This document shows positions 9,419-18,357 of a DNA stretch of 64,000 nt, in pieces (positions within the stretch are counted from its first letter, which is position 1; every line of letters starts with the position of its first letter). The notes under the pieces were generated by a model. The model was not told the origin of the DNA. It ran no database searches and worked only from the letters and a program-made list of their open reading frames with translations. Source of the stretch: a bacterium (GTDB lineage Bacteria; SAR324; XYD2-FULL-50-16). The DNA is taken from assembly GCA_018829445.1 (NCBI GenBank), contig JAHJTV010000060.1:62001-126000 (forward strand). Reading direction: 5' to 3'. Made by a program: the position numbers and the translations under genes.

Positions 9419-9895
9419 TTAAAGTTCAATTATTGTAGAGTCATCGATTTGTTCATGCAGAGTTTGCCTGTTCTCGTTGACTAACTGTCGGTGATGAATA
9501 TTGTAAAACCCTTCCATCTTTAAATACCGTTTGTCTTCCAAACTGAGGTGGCGAATCATGATACATTCCCCCTGGAAAAGTGCTCCATCTTCGATGCTGA
9601 AATCACTTGTATATACTAAGCCTTCCAAACGACCGGGAGCATGAATCTCCAGTTTATCCACCGCTTTAACATTTCCTGAAACCATTCCTGAAATAACAAC
9701 AATATCTGCTATGATATCAGCTTCTACTATTGCTTTCTCAGTAATAATCACCATACTGGGAGCATCGTTTTTACAGATAATCTGACCGTATACTGTTCCA
9801 TCAATCCTAATGGTCCCATCAAAGCTGATCAGTCCTTCAAATTTACTTCCGGCACCTAACAGCCCTGAAATCTCAAACGTCTTTTTCTCTTTCAT
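9419..9895 (-). CDS. Bactofilin (polymer-forming cytoskeletal protein)
   Basis: The central region (about residues 15-110) is the bactofilin right-handed beta-helix: short repeated strands with G/D/I spacing (FDGTIRIDGTVYGQIICKN; VVISGMVSGNVKAVDKLEIH). The flanks are short and polar, as in the family. Bactofilins polymerise without nucleotide and localise to membranes, where they organise cell-wall enzymes, stalk or polar structures. The gene lies 12 bases after a bitopic membrane protein gene and 93 bases before the TPR protein gene, so a shared envelope complex is plausible. No M23 peptidase, the common partner of bactofilins, is adjacent. Confidence 0.9.
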   Translation of the reverse strand: MKEKKTFEISGLLGAGSKFEGLISFDGTIRIDGTVYGQIICKNDAPSMVIITEKAIVEADIIADIVVISGMVSGNVKAVDKLEIHAPGRLEGLVYTSDFSIEDGALFQGECIMIRHLSLEDKRYLKMEGFYNIHHRQLVNENRQTLHEQIDDSTIIEL

Positions 9896-9907
9896 ATTCC
9901 GTTGGGG

Positions 9908-10675
9908 TTATTCTAAAAAGATCTCTTTGTTCAAAGCAAACTGCTTTTTATTCAACAATCTCCCCTTGTATGAAAAAAGGAATACCATGGCGTCGGTATA
10001 ATACTCATTAACGTCGGTTAACGTGAACCTCAGACTATTGGTACTGGTTTGCCTTTTTATATAATAAGGTTTTCCGGATGAGTAACTTGCTGGAAATCCG
10101 TTATCGCCAACTTCTGCTTCAGTCACTGATTTGTACAAAGGAGGAGACTGGTCAGTATTCATCAAGGTGATGCAGATATAACCACCGACAACCTGGGGAG
10201 GATTGGAGGTGTTCAGAGTCTTGACGGATAGTTTTAAAACATCCCCCTCAACGGATGCTTCAAATACATCAACTTCAACAAATCTTCCCTCCTGGTATTC
10301 CTCTTCGGTCAGTGTTGGTTTATTTGTGATCCAAATCCCTTCAGTCGAATACTCCGGTTGTTCAACGATCTCCTGCCTTACTACGTTAATTTCTTTTGAT
10401 TTCTCGACTGCATTAATCCAATATCTGTCATGATCAAGCCTGGCAATCTGATCGCTTAGAAGTACTGCCTTTTCCCTGGATTCAGCAAGGTTCTTGGTCA
10501 GTTTTTCTGACTCCAGCCTGAGAAAAAGGTAATCAATGGAACCAATAGTTAACAGCAAGGTAAATAGAACAATAATTGCTATTAAAAACAAAACTTTCCA
10601 TCGCTTAATAGTAAATGAAATTGGAATACCGATGTTCCGGACTATCGTAATCGTGTAAATTTCCTGTTCATCCAT
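9908..10675 (-). CDS. Bitopic membrane protein with extracytoplasmic domain
   Basis: Not recognised as a named family. From the ATG at 10675 the protein has a short cytoplasmic N-terminus, one transmembrane helix (about residues 26-50, VLFLIAIIVLFTLLLTIGSI) and a charged coiled-coil-like stretch (LRLESEKLTKNLAESREKAV). A beta-rich domain of about 160 residues follows, ending in VFLFSYKGRLLNKKQFAL. An ATG 15 codons upstream would overlap pheT; the chosen start begins 10 bases after the pheT stop with an AAGGG element about 12 bases upstream. It sits between pheT and the bactofilin gene with only 12 bases to the latter. Inference: a membrane anchor or partner of the bactofilin. Confidence 0.65.
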   Translation of the reverse strand: MDEQEIYTITIVRNIGIPISFTIKRWKVLFLIAIIVLFTLLLTIGSIDYLFLRLESEKLTKNLAESREKAVLLSDQIARLDHDRYWINAVEKSKEINVVRQEIVEQPEYSTEGIWITNKPTLTEEEYQEGRFVEVDVFEASVEGDVLKLSVKTLNTSNPPQVVGGYICITLMNTDQSPPLYKSVTEAEVGDNGFPASYSSGKPYYIKRQTSTNSLRFTLTDVNEYYTDAMVFLFSYKGRLLNKKQFALNKEIFLE

Positions 10676-10685
10676 ATCTATTATA

Positions 10686-13079
10686 TCACCCTTCTCGAAG
10701 CATATATCCGTGCATTGCAAGTTCTTGAACTACATTATCCTGCAGGCTTTTGACCTCGTCAGACTCCAGCGTTTTTTCATAAGATCTGAATTCTATTGAA
10801 ACTGAAATTGACTTGTTTTCACCGAATTCCCTTGTATGATAAACATCTAAATAGTCAACCCTGTTCACAAGATTGCTGACAGAATAAATCCTGTCACTAA
10901 TTTCTTTAAATAAAGTCTTTTTGGGAACCACCAACGACAGCTCAAAATAAACACCGGGAAATCTCGGAGGTGTGATATAAAGATACTCTTTTTTCCCAAT
11001 CGAGAACATGACGTCAAAATCAAGCTCTGCAATACAAACATCCTCCCTTAGTCCCAAGATGTCCATATATAATGGCGATAATGCATATATTTTCCCCAAT
11101 ATGGTATCCGCTGAAGTTATCAAACCGGATATGTACTTATGCTGATAATCGGTAAGAGCCTCCGCTTCAATGGGATCAAACGATATCATCCCAATCTGGA
11201 GACTGGAAAACAGATTTGATATATCGTTCTTCAAACGATAAAAAGCTTTCCCGGGTTTGTCCTTTTTAGTTGATACGCCTGAAATCAAACGATTTGATTC
11301 CAGAATACTACCTGAAGCCACTTTCCTGTAAACCCTGCCAATCTCAAATAATCTAAACTCAGTGCTAATCTTCTGGTTTTCTTGTATCGAGTCGATGAAA
11401 TGAGGTAATAGAGAAGTCCTCATTTGAACCTGATGATCAGCAACCGGATTCTTTAGCTTCATGATCCCTTCCGGATTGAAATTAAAAAGATCTTCAGCCT
11501 TCTGATTTGTTAAGGGATAATTGTATACTTCATGATATTTTGACTCAGCCAGAACCGCTTTGCTTTGTTGTTCGAATTGATGCTGCAGATTGAAGACTGG
11601 TCTTTCAATAGGAAAAACGGGGGCTTTCGGTTCAATGTTATTGAAACCATAAATCCTGCCAATCTCTTCAACCAGATCTTCAGGTATGGAGACGTCTTTT
11701 GTCCTTCTGTAAGATGGCACCTCTACTGACATCTTCGATCCATTGCCGTTGACCTTAAAACCCAAAGATGACAATATGCCTTTAATCTCGGCATCTTCTA
11801 TGTCTTTCCCAAGTCTTTTGCAGATAAAAGCGGTATCAACGTCAATCTGAATGGGTTTGTTTTTCTTGTTCACGATGTCTACAGGACTACCGCAAATTCT
11901 CAAATCCGGGTTGGTCATTTTCATCACTTCCACCGCTCTTTGAATCGCCAGCATTGACATTTCCGGATCCAAAGATTTTTCAAATCGTTTGCTGGCATCC
12001 GTTCTTAATCCAATTCGCGTAGAGGTTTTTCTGATATTGACAGGATCCCAATTCGCAGCTTCCAGAAACACCCGGCAGGTTGAATCAACCACACCGGAGT
12101 CCTTTCCTCCGACGACCCCTGCCACAACAGAGGCACCATTACTGTCACAGATTGTTAAATCCTTATCGGTTAGTTCAACCTCTTTCTGATGGAGCGTCAT
12201 TACTTTTGTCCGATTGTCAGCCAGTCGAACGATCAGTTTTCTGCCTGCAATTTTATCCGCATCAAAAGCATGCATGGGCTGTCCCAATTCCAACATGACA
12301 TAATTGGTCAGATCAACCATGTTATTGATAGGGCGCAGCCCTACTCTGCTTAAACGATGTTGAATCCATAAAGGGCTGGAATCAATGAAAATATTGTCAA
12401 TAGACAAACCACTAAATCGGGGCACCAATTCTCCAGCTGTTACCTCCACGTCTATTATTTTTTCACCAGCTCCGGTAATTGAATCCAAATTCAAGCTGAA
12501 CTGTTTAACGGGTGTTTTATAAATGGCTCCAATTTCCCTTGCAAACCCATAGTGCCCCCACAAATCAGGTCTGTGTGTGATTGATTTATTGTCAATTTCC
12601 ATAATAATATCAACCTGATCTGGAAAAATTTTATCCAAAGATGTTCCCGGAATTGTATCTTCTTGAAGAATCATCAGACCCGAATGATCATCGGAGAATC
12701 CCAATTCGTCTTCCGCACATAGCATCCCGCAACTTTCAACACCTCTGATTTCTGTTTTTTTGATCACAAAATTGCCGGGAAGAGTAATCCCCTCATTGGC
12801 ATACGGAACAATATCTCCTTCCTTAAAATTGGATGCCCCGCAAACAACCCTTTGTTTGCCTTGTCCATGATCTATCGTTACCAGGCTCAATTTCTCAGCG
12901 TTTGGATGCTTCTCAATATTGATAACCCTGGCTGCAACAATATTCTTTAGGTGTACTCCGGTTTCCTCAAACCCTTCTACTTCACAGGTTGACAAAGTAA
13001 TGGTTTGAACCAACTCCAGGCTGGAAATACTCCTGTCTATTTCTACAAAATCCTTTATCCAGTTGAGTGAAATTTTCAT
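10686..13079 (-). CDS. pheT: Phenylalanyl-tRNA synthetase beta chain
   Basis: Large subunit of the alpha2-beta2 enzyme that charges tRNA-Phe. Domains in order: an N-terminal opening MKISLNWIKDFV, a tRNA-binding (EMAP/OB) domain at about 40-155 (VINIEKHPNAEKLSLVTID; VVCGASNFKEGDIVPYA), the B3/B4 editing region (FSGLSIDNI...LDLTNYVMLELGQPMHAFD-like motif in the 230-290 area), B5, the catalytic-like core (YNYPLTNQKAEDLF; MRTSLLPHF) and a C-terminal FDX-ACB domain. At 797 residues it is full length. It follows pheS after 86 bases. Confidence 0.97.
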   Translation of the reverse strand: MKISLNWIKDFVEIDRSISSLELVQTITLSTCEVEGFEETGVHLKNIVAARVINIEKHPNAEKLSLVTIDHGQGKQRVVCGASNFKEGDIVPYANEGITLPGNFVIKKTEIRGVESCGMLCAEDELGFSDDHSGLMILQEDTIPGTSLDKIFPDQVDIIMEIDNKSITHRPDLWGHYGFAREIGAIYKTPVKQFSLNLDSITGAGEKIIDVEVTAGELVPRFSGLSIDNIFIDSSPLWIQHRLSRVGLRPINNMVDLTNYVMLELGQPMHAFDADKIAGRKLIVRLADNRTKVMTLHQKEVELTDKDLTICDSNGASVVAGVVGGKDSGVVDSTCRVFLEAANWDPVNIRKTSTRIGLRTDASKRFEKSLDPEMSMLAIQRAVEVMKMTNPDLRICGSPVDIVNKKNKPIQIDVDTAFICKRLGKDIEDAEIKGILSSLGFKVNGNGSKMSVEVPSYRRTKDVSIPEDLVEEIGRIYGFNNIEPKAPVFPIERPVFNLQHQFEQQSKAVLAESKYHEVYNYPLTNQKAEDLFNFNPEGIMKLKNPVADHQVQMRTSLLPHFIDSIQENQKISTEFRLFEIGRVYRKVASGSILESNRLISGVSTKKDKPGKAFYRLKNDISNLFSSLQIGMISFDPIEAEALTDYQHKYISGLITSADTILGKIYALSPLYMDILGLREDVCIAELDFDVMFSIGKKEYLYITPPRFPGVYFELSLVVPKKTLFKEISDRIYSVSNLVNRVDYLDVYHTREFGENKSISVSIEFRSYEKTLESDEVKSLQDNVVQELAMHGYMLREG

Positions 13080-13165
13080 GCTAAATTCAATTCGATGTTT
13101 ATTCTAATATACTGTAATATATTATGTATTTATAACTTCTAAGGTGCTTATCCAGTTTATCTGGG

Positions 13166-14194
13166 CTAAGTGATGGAGAATTGCCGTACAAAATTGAGAT
13201 TGCCCCCATGTAAAGGCCGAATATCCGTTATGTCATATTTTAACATCGCCAATCGATCAATTCCCAATCCGAACGCAAAACCTGAATATTCTGAAGCATC
13301 AATATTCCCGGCTTTCAAAACATTCGGATGAACCATGCCACATCCCATCAACTCAATCCAACCCACTTGCTTACAGAATTTGCATCCGTTGCCTTTGCAA
13401 AGCAGGCACAACATATCCAGCTCAAATCCAGGCTCTACAAATGGGAAATAGCCAGGTCTGAGGCGGACTTCCACCTCGCTTTCAAAAATCTCTCCCAGCA
13501 TGGTTTTCATAAAATATATCAGATGGGCAACCGAAATATCCCGGTCCACCATCATTCCTTCAAACTGATGAAAGCAGGAATCGTGTGAAGCATCGGTTCT
13601 CTCGCAGCGAAAAACCTTTCCCGGTCCTACAATCCTGAAAGGGGGTTTGATCGTCTCCATACCTCGAATCTGAATCGGGGAGGTATGAGTCCGTAACAGA
13701 TGACCATCCTCAAAATAGAATGTATCCTGCATATCCCTGGCAGGATGATGTGAAGGAATATTAAGTGCCTCAAAATTATAGAATTCCGTTTCAATGTGAG
13801 GACCATCCAAGACCCGAAATCCCATTGCCACAAAAATATCCTCTAAACGCTTCTGAACGGTTGTTATCGGATGCAGACTGCCAAAATCTCTGCTGAACGG
13901 ATCTATAGTTATATCAATCCATTCTTCGTTCATTTTCTCCTCAAACTCTTTCTTTTTTAATACTTCCTTTCTACTTTCAATTCGTTGTTGGAAAACTGTT
14001 TTGAGCCTGTTAATATTTTTGCCTATTTCTGCTCTCTGCTCATTTGACAGTTCTTTTAACTGTTTCATTATGGACGTTAACTTCCCCTTTTTCCCCAGAA
14101 ACAGTGTTCTTATATTTTCCAATTCAACGATATTGCCGGTTGATTCAATTGAAGAATTAAACTCCTCATCTAATATTTCAAATTCTTTTTCCAT
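13166..14194 (-). CDS. pheS: Phenylalanyl-tRNA synthetase alpha chain
   Basis: Catalytic subunit of the tRNA-Phe ligase. The first 90 residues are the usual coiled-coil arm (LFLGKKGKLTSIMKQLKEL). Class II motifs follow: GPHIETEFYNFEALNIP and HPARDMQDTFY, the motif 2 loop VGPGKVFRCERTDASHDSCF, and the motif 3 FGLGIDRLAMLKYDI. A cysteine-rich patch (CLLCKGNGCKFCKQVGW) replaces a plainer sequence seen in many PheS proteins and could bind a metal; this also occurs in other lineages. 342 residues is normal. It starts 5 bases after the gatA stop, so the two are co-transcribed. Confidence 0.97.
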   Translation of the reverse strand: MEKEFEILDEEFNSSIESTGNIVELENIRTLFLGKKGKLTSIMKQLKELSNEQRAEIGKNINRLKTVFQQRIESRKEVLKKKEFEEKMNEEWIDITIDPFSRDFGSLHPITTVQKRLEDIFVAMGFRVLDGPHIETEFYNFEALNIPSHHPARDMQDTFYFEDGHLLRTHTSPIQIRGMETIKPPFRIVGPGKVFRCERTDASHDSCFHQFEGMMVDRDISVAHLIYFMKTMLGEIFESEVEVRLRPGYFPFVEPGFELDMLCLLCKGNGCKFCKQVGWIELMGCGMVHPNVLKAGNIDASEYSGFAFGLGIDRLAMLKYDITDIRPLHGGNLNFVRQFSIT

Positions 14195-14199
14195 AATTC

Positions 14200-15660
14200 T
14201 TAAATAGCTAATGCTGGTTTTTCCAAATTCAGACTTTTTTCAAAACAATGAGCAATCTGTATGAGTTTTCCTTCCTCCAAATGATTTCCCAACAATTGTA
14301 GTCCTACGGGCAAACTGGATTGTGTGAATCCGCCAGGAACCGATATACCGGGAATACCTGCAAGATTAGCAGGAATGGTAAACGCGTCTCCCAGGTACAT
14401 CTGCAATGGATCATCTGTTTTCTCACCGATTCTGAACGGCGGTGTGGGAGCAACCGGAGTGGCAATGGCGTCAACCTTTTGAAACGCTTTGTAGTATTGA
14501 GAACGGATCAGGTTCTGTATTTTTTGAGCCTTCAGATAATAGGCATCATAATAGCCCGCCGAAAGTGCAAAAGTCCCTATCAGGATTCTCATCTTGACCT
14601 CTTTGCCAAAACCTTCATCCCGTGACTGTTCATACATTTCAATCAGATTCCCTTTTTTAGTCGATCGCCTGCCATAACGCACTCCATCGTATCTTCCCAG
14701 ATTTGAACTCGCTTCACAGGGAGCAATAACATAGTAGGTGGCAACAGCATGTTTGATGTTGGGAATACTGATATCCACGATTTCCGCCCCGGCGTCTTTT
14801 AAAACAGCCAGATTGTTTTCAAAAATGCTCACAACTTCCGGATCACAACTTGACAGATCCAAGTCTTTTATCAACCCTATTTTCAAACCCTGAACAGATT
14901 TATTCAAATATGCTCTGTAATCCGGAACCTCTACTTTAAGGGAAGTTGCGTCATGTTTATCATAACCCGCAATTATCTGTAACAGAATTGCGGCATCTTC
15001 AACATCTCTGGTCAAGGGCCCTGCCTGGTCAAATGAACTTGCAAATGCGACCATTCCCCAGCGACTTACCCTACCGTATGTCGGTTTAAGTCCGACGATT
15101 CCGTTGAACGAGGCAGGTTGTCGGATCGATCCACCCGTATCTGTTCCCACTGCCGCCAATGCTTGCCCTGCCGCCACTGCTGATGCGGAACCCCCTGATG
15201 AACCACCGGGAACACAGTCTAAATTCCAAGGATTCCTGGTTACCCCAAACGCTGAGTTTTCAGTGGAAGACCCCATGGCAAATTCGTCCATGTTCGTCTT
15301 CCCTACAAGGTTGTACCTTACATTTTGTAGATTTTGAGTCACCGTGGATTCGTAAGGTGGAACATAGTCTTTGAGAAACTGAGAACCACATGTGGTCGTA
15401 ATACCCTTTGTGGAAAAAATATCCTTAACCGCAACGGGCATCCCTTCTATCTCATGGACAGGATCGCCGGATTGAATTTTTTTGTCGACTTCAGCCGCAT
15501 CTTTAATAATCCGGTCGCCTCTGAGTGTTAGAAACGAGTGCAGTTGAGACTCTGTTTTTTCTATCCTTTTCAACACTGATTCACAGATGTCAACAGTTGT
15601 AATATCCTTTCTTTTTCGCATCTCATGAAGAATATGCACCGGTTGTTCATAAAGGTTCAT
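14200..15660 (-). CDS. gatA: Glutamyl-tRNA(Gln) amidotransferase subunit A
   Basis: Amidase subunit of GatCAB, which converts Glu-tRNA(Gln) to Gln-tRNA(Gln) (and Asp-tRNA(Asn) where needed). The amidase-signature triad is visible: Lys in AVKDIFSTKG, the cis-Ser in TGGSIRQPA and the nucleophile Ser in PGGSSGGSASAVAAG. The frame stays open 34 codons upstream to 15762, but the ATG at 15660 (MNLYEQPVHILHEM) gives the normal 486 residues and family-like N-terminus. No ribosome binding site is obvious. gatC and gatB are not in the window. It heads the run that continues with pheS-pheT. Confidence 0.95.
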   Translation of the reverse strand: MNLYEQPVHILHEMRKRKDITTVDICESVLKRIEKTESQLHSFLTLRGDRIIKDAAEVDKKIQSGDPVHEIEGMPVAVKDIFSTKGITTTCGSQFLKDYVPPYESTVTQNLQNVRYNLVGKTNMDEFAMGSSTENSAFGVTRNPWNLDCVPGGSSGGSASAVAAGQALAAVGTDTGGSIRQPASFNGIVGLKPTYGRVSRWGMVAFASSFDQAGPLTRDVEDAAILLQIIAGYDKHDATSLKVEVPDYRAYLNKSVQGLKIGLIKDLDLSSCDPEVVSIFENNLAVLKDAGAEIVDISIPNIKHAVATYYVIAPCEASSNLGRYDGVRYGRRSTKKGNLIEMYEQSRDEGFGKEVKMRILIGTFALSAGYYDAYYLKAQKIQNLIRSQYYKAFQKVDAIATPVAPTPPFRIGEKTDDPLQMYLGDAFTIPANLAGIPGISVPGGFTQSSLPVGLQLLGNHLEEGKLIQIAHCFEKSLNLEKPALAI

Positions 15661-15963
15661 TTCAATATTTTTGTGTGTGTATTGGCATTGCAGGTGGAGG
15701 GATAACTCTGTAACTTCACTATTTATCTTTATTATGCCATAACTACAATGAAAAATTGCCAAAATTGGGATTTGTATCAGTGTTGAACCGGTATTCTATG
15801 AACTGTTCAGACCGGGAGCAATCCGGAGTAAAAACTTTTATGTAGTCTGTTACTGAATATTGTTAAAAAAATGGTTGATTTTTGTCATTAGCATTTAGAC
15901 CTAAAACCATTCATGATGTAATATCAACAATTCAATAATTCAGTATTAATAAAAAGGATTGAA
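15661..15963. other. Divergent intergenic region gatA / small acidic protein
   Basis: 303 bases between divergent genes. It must carry promoters for both the gatA-pheST run and the small gene at 15964, but no box pair with good spacing stands out. No RNA gene, riboswitch or T-box element was seen. Confidence 0.4.
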
Positions 15964-16239
15964 GTGACAGAAAGTAAATATGATACCTTAATGACGGATG
16001 TAACCAACGGTGCATTGAAAGATAAGGTTGACGAACTCATTGAACGTATGGGAGAAGTCCTTGAAGATGAAGGATTAGGGACAATGGACGACATGATGGA
16101 GGAGTTGAGGGATTATCTTCACTCCAAAAATAAACTGGAGGAATACACTGATGAGAGCGGTGTAATGAAGATCCCACTGGAAACCGTGTTTTCCTGGTTT
16201 AAAACCTCCATTGAGAAGAAAAAAGAAGGATTAAGATAA
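15964..16239 (+). CDS. Small acidic hypothetical protein (91 aa)
   Basis: Not recognised. It starts at GTG with a good ribosome binding site (AAAAAGGAT, about 6 bases upstream). The protein is acidic and helical, with EEL/DEL clusters (ELIERMGEVLEDEGLGTMDDMMEELRDYL) broken only by short turns, then a basic end (KKKEGLR). There is no signal peptide or membrane segment, so it is probably cytoplasmic. It is monocistronic: about 150 bases follow before the exported repeat protein. It is too short and dissimilar to be GatC despite lying next to gatA. Confidence 0.65.
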   Translation: MTESKYDTLMTDVTNGALKDKVDELIERMGEVLEDEGLGTMDDMMEELRDYLHSKNKLEEYTDESGVMKIPLETVFSWFKTSIEKKKEGLR

Positions 16240-16388
16240 TCTTTTCAAGACCTCCTGCTATCTTGGTATATAACGTGCTATACCTGTCTTCAAAAAAGTT
16301 CCGCCCATAACTTGAGATCAGCATTTTCTAACCATATGAAATTGCTGATATCTTCAAATTATTCAAAAACCTAACAATCAAAACCAAA

Positions 16389-17279
16389 ATGAATAGAAAA
16401 AGATTATTCGGTTTACTTTTTTGTATCGGACTCTTTTTCTTGTGCGACCAAACCCTGGCAACCGAAGTCACATACGAAAATAAAAAAGAGTCCTTTCTCG
16501 ATCAAAAAGACCAGGTTTATAAAGAGGAAAGGAGTTATTCGCAGTCCAAGTCAGCGCAACTCGGATACTACAAACGAGTGACATACTATAACCAGAATGG
16601 ACAATCAACTGCCTACGAGGAATATTACATACCTGAGATCGTTTCCAAATCAGGAATTTTAAGCTCAAAATTTTACCTGAACAATAAGGGAATCAAATTT
16701 AGGGTTGAACATGTCTATACAGAAACCGGCAGTTATCATAACGGTTTTTTCAAGACCATTGTTCATCTTGATTTAAACGGTTTGAGAGAAAAAATAGAAT
16801 TGATTTACACGGATGAGGAAAAAAACAGGTCCGGATTTGAGAAATCGGTTCTCCATTTTAATAAAAATGGAGAAAAAGTAAGGGAAGAGTTCTATAATAC
16901 CCCCATCACTACCAAACAGAAGGGATTCTATAAATCCGACGTTATATATGATGCTTTGGGCAAAAAAACACAGGAGAAATGGTATATGTCCGAGGATTAT
17001 CAGAATTCCGAACAGGTTGAATCCATTGTACGCTACTTTAACGACGAGGGTAAAGAAACCAAACAGGAAGGCTTTTTTACCCCCGAAATGTCCGAATCCC
17101 AGGGCTTTTATAAAAGTACCGTCTTTTTTGATGAGTCCGGACGAAAACTCAAAGAGGAACGCTTCTACATCCCAAACAATCTGCAGGGAAAAGGATACCA
17201 CAAAGGAGTGATCTATTTCGAAAAAAATGGAGAGCCCAAAGCGGAACTGAGATATGATGCCAAAGGGAACAGGTTCTGA
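16389..17279 (+). CDS. Exported protein with eight MORN-like / YwqK-like repeats
   Basis: A signal peptide (residues 1-24, LLFCIGLFFLCDQTLA) is followed by eight imperfect units of about 30-32 residues from residue 58 to the end. The consensus is G-F/Y-Y-K-S-x-V-x-x-F/Y-D/N-x-x-G-x-K-x-x-E-E-x-Y. Clear examples are GFYKSDVIYDALGKKTQEKW, GFYKSTVFFDESGRKLKEER and GYHKGVIYFEKNGEPKAELR. The pattern resembles the MORN-2 repeats of YwqK-type proteins, which build long beta sheets. Outside the repeats there is only a short N-terminal linker, so it is probably a periplasmic or surface binding scaffold. It ends at a strong hairpin (17289-17324). Function unknown. Confidence 0.7.
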   Translation: MNRKRLFGLLFCIGLFFLCDQTLATEVTYENKKESFLDQKDQVYKEERSYSQSKSAQLGYYKRVTYYNQNGQSTAYEEYYIPEIVSKSGILSSKFYLNNKGIKFRVEHVYTETGSYHNGFFKTIVHLDLNGLREKIELIYTDEEKNRSGFEKSVLHFNKNGEKVREEFYNTPITTKQKGFYKSDVIYDALGKKTQEKWYMSEDYQNSEQVESIVRYFNDEGKETKQEGFFTPEMSESQGFYKSTVFFDESGRKLKEERFYIPNNLQGKGYHKGVIYFEKNGEPKAELRYDAKGNRF

Positions 17280-17288
17280 CCGGCTTAT

Positions 17289-17324
17289 ATTGCCCCGGAA
17301 AACCGGTAGTTATTCCGGGGCAAT
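17289..17324. terminator. Strong bidirectional hairpin terminator
   Basis: ATTGCCCCGGAA (17289-17300) and TTCCGGGGCAAT (17313-17324) form a perfect 12-bp stem with a 12-base loop. It lies 9 bases after the stop of the plus-strand repeat-protein gene and 51 bases from the stop of the convergent lipoprotein gene, where it could end transcripts from both sides. T-tracts are short, so rho-independence is not certain. Confidence 0.75.
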
Positions 17325-17375
17325 GTCTTAAGGTCTAAGCCTGTCTTGTTTTGTCGGAGGTATCAACAAAACCTG

Positions 17376-18335
17376 TTAGTAGTATCGGCTATAGGTTTGA
17401 AATCCACATGCCGTGTCAAAAGCGGTAGTCGTACTTTCGTGATCAAGGGCCCGACAGGCAGTTGATTTGCCGAGACTCAGTTGATGCGTCGCTGTTACGG
17501 TGATACTCTCAACAGTTGAACCGTAACTGTTGTAAATACCCTGCAATGCAGTTGCAGCTGCTGCGGCTGACAATTGGTTGGAATTCGGTGTAGCCCTTAC
17601 TATCCATGGGAAAGGCGTTGATGGGGTTTGAGATACACCATTAATACTAACCCCATGAATCTCGACAGCAGCCGTTACAATCGCTTTGGCCGGCACACCA
17701 CCATCAAAAGTTGCGCAGCCTTTGGGTCTGTTTTCTTCACCCTGATCACAATATCGCTGTAAAGTCAGGGTGGGGTTTGCACTTTCAAAATCACTGGCGG
17801 AGGTGAAAGACTCATCAGTGAAGCCGATGTATTTCATCGCTCCATCGTTCTCGTCACTTTTAAAATCCTCAACATCAGCAATTGCCACATTGGTAACAAC
17901 GGCGATCAACTGCCAACCGCTGGAGATGGTCGGTACTTCGATTTCAACGGTTGAAGAGCTGCCTGATAATTGAACGAATTGAAGAAAATCAATCGAATTA
18001 ACAGCATCATTCTCCAAATCTGTTTCCGTCGCCTCACCAAAATCCTCAACTCGATATTTCTTACCATGATTGACAAATGTCAAAGGAGCTATCATCAACG
18101 TTACAACCGCATCCTGTGCATCATTTGAAGTATCTGACGCTGATGCTTGAGACTCCGATCTGTTTACTGAATCTGATTGAGATGAGGATTCCGCAATGAA
18201 CAGATTCTCTTTCAGTGCGCTGATATCAATGCTTACTGTCGACTTTTCCTGATCCGATGATTTACATGTCGACAATGTGGCAATGAGAACCATTGACACC
18301 ACGATCAAAATGCCTCTTTTTATTAGTTTTTCCAT
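17376..18335 (-). CDS. Lipoprotein of unknown function
   Basis: Lipobox LSTC at the end of a signal peptide (residues 1-24), so the mature chain starts at Cys24. A low-complexity Ser/Asp/Gln linker (SSQSDSVNRSESQASASDTS) follows, then a beta-rich domain of about 240 residues with four cysteines (CDQGEENRPKGC; C-terminal CRALDH...TACGF), which may form disulfides. It has a good ribosome binding site (AAAGGAAG). It is the last gene of a three-gene run with the barrel-like protein (22 bases upstream) and the FecR-domain protein; the three probably act together at the outer membrane. No family recognised. Confidence 0.7.
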   Translation of the reverse strand: MEKLIKRGILIVVSMVLIATLSTCKSSDQEKSTVSIDISALKENLFIAESSSQSDSVNRSESQASASDTSNDAQDAVVTLMIAPLTFVNHGKKYRVEDFGEATETDLENDAVNSIDFLQFVQLSGSSSTVEIEVPTISSGWQLIAVVTNVAIADVEDFKSDENDGAMKYIGFTDESFTSASDFESANPTLTLQRYCDQGEENRPKGCATFDGGVPAKAIVTAAVEIHGVSINGVSQTPSTPFPWIVRATPNSNQLSAAAAATALQGIYNSYGSTVESITVTATHQLSLGKSTACRALDHESTTTAFDTACGFQTYSRYY

Positions 18336-18357
18336 GTCAACTTCCTTTAAGTGTTAA

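Noticed and set aside
15661..15963. T-box leader for the gatA-pheST run
   Set aside because: No AGGGUGG-type T-box motif or specifier loop found.
15964..16239. gatC candidate next to gatA
   Set aside because: It lies on the opposite strand, and its acidic helical sequence lacks the GatC pattern.
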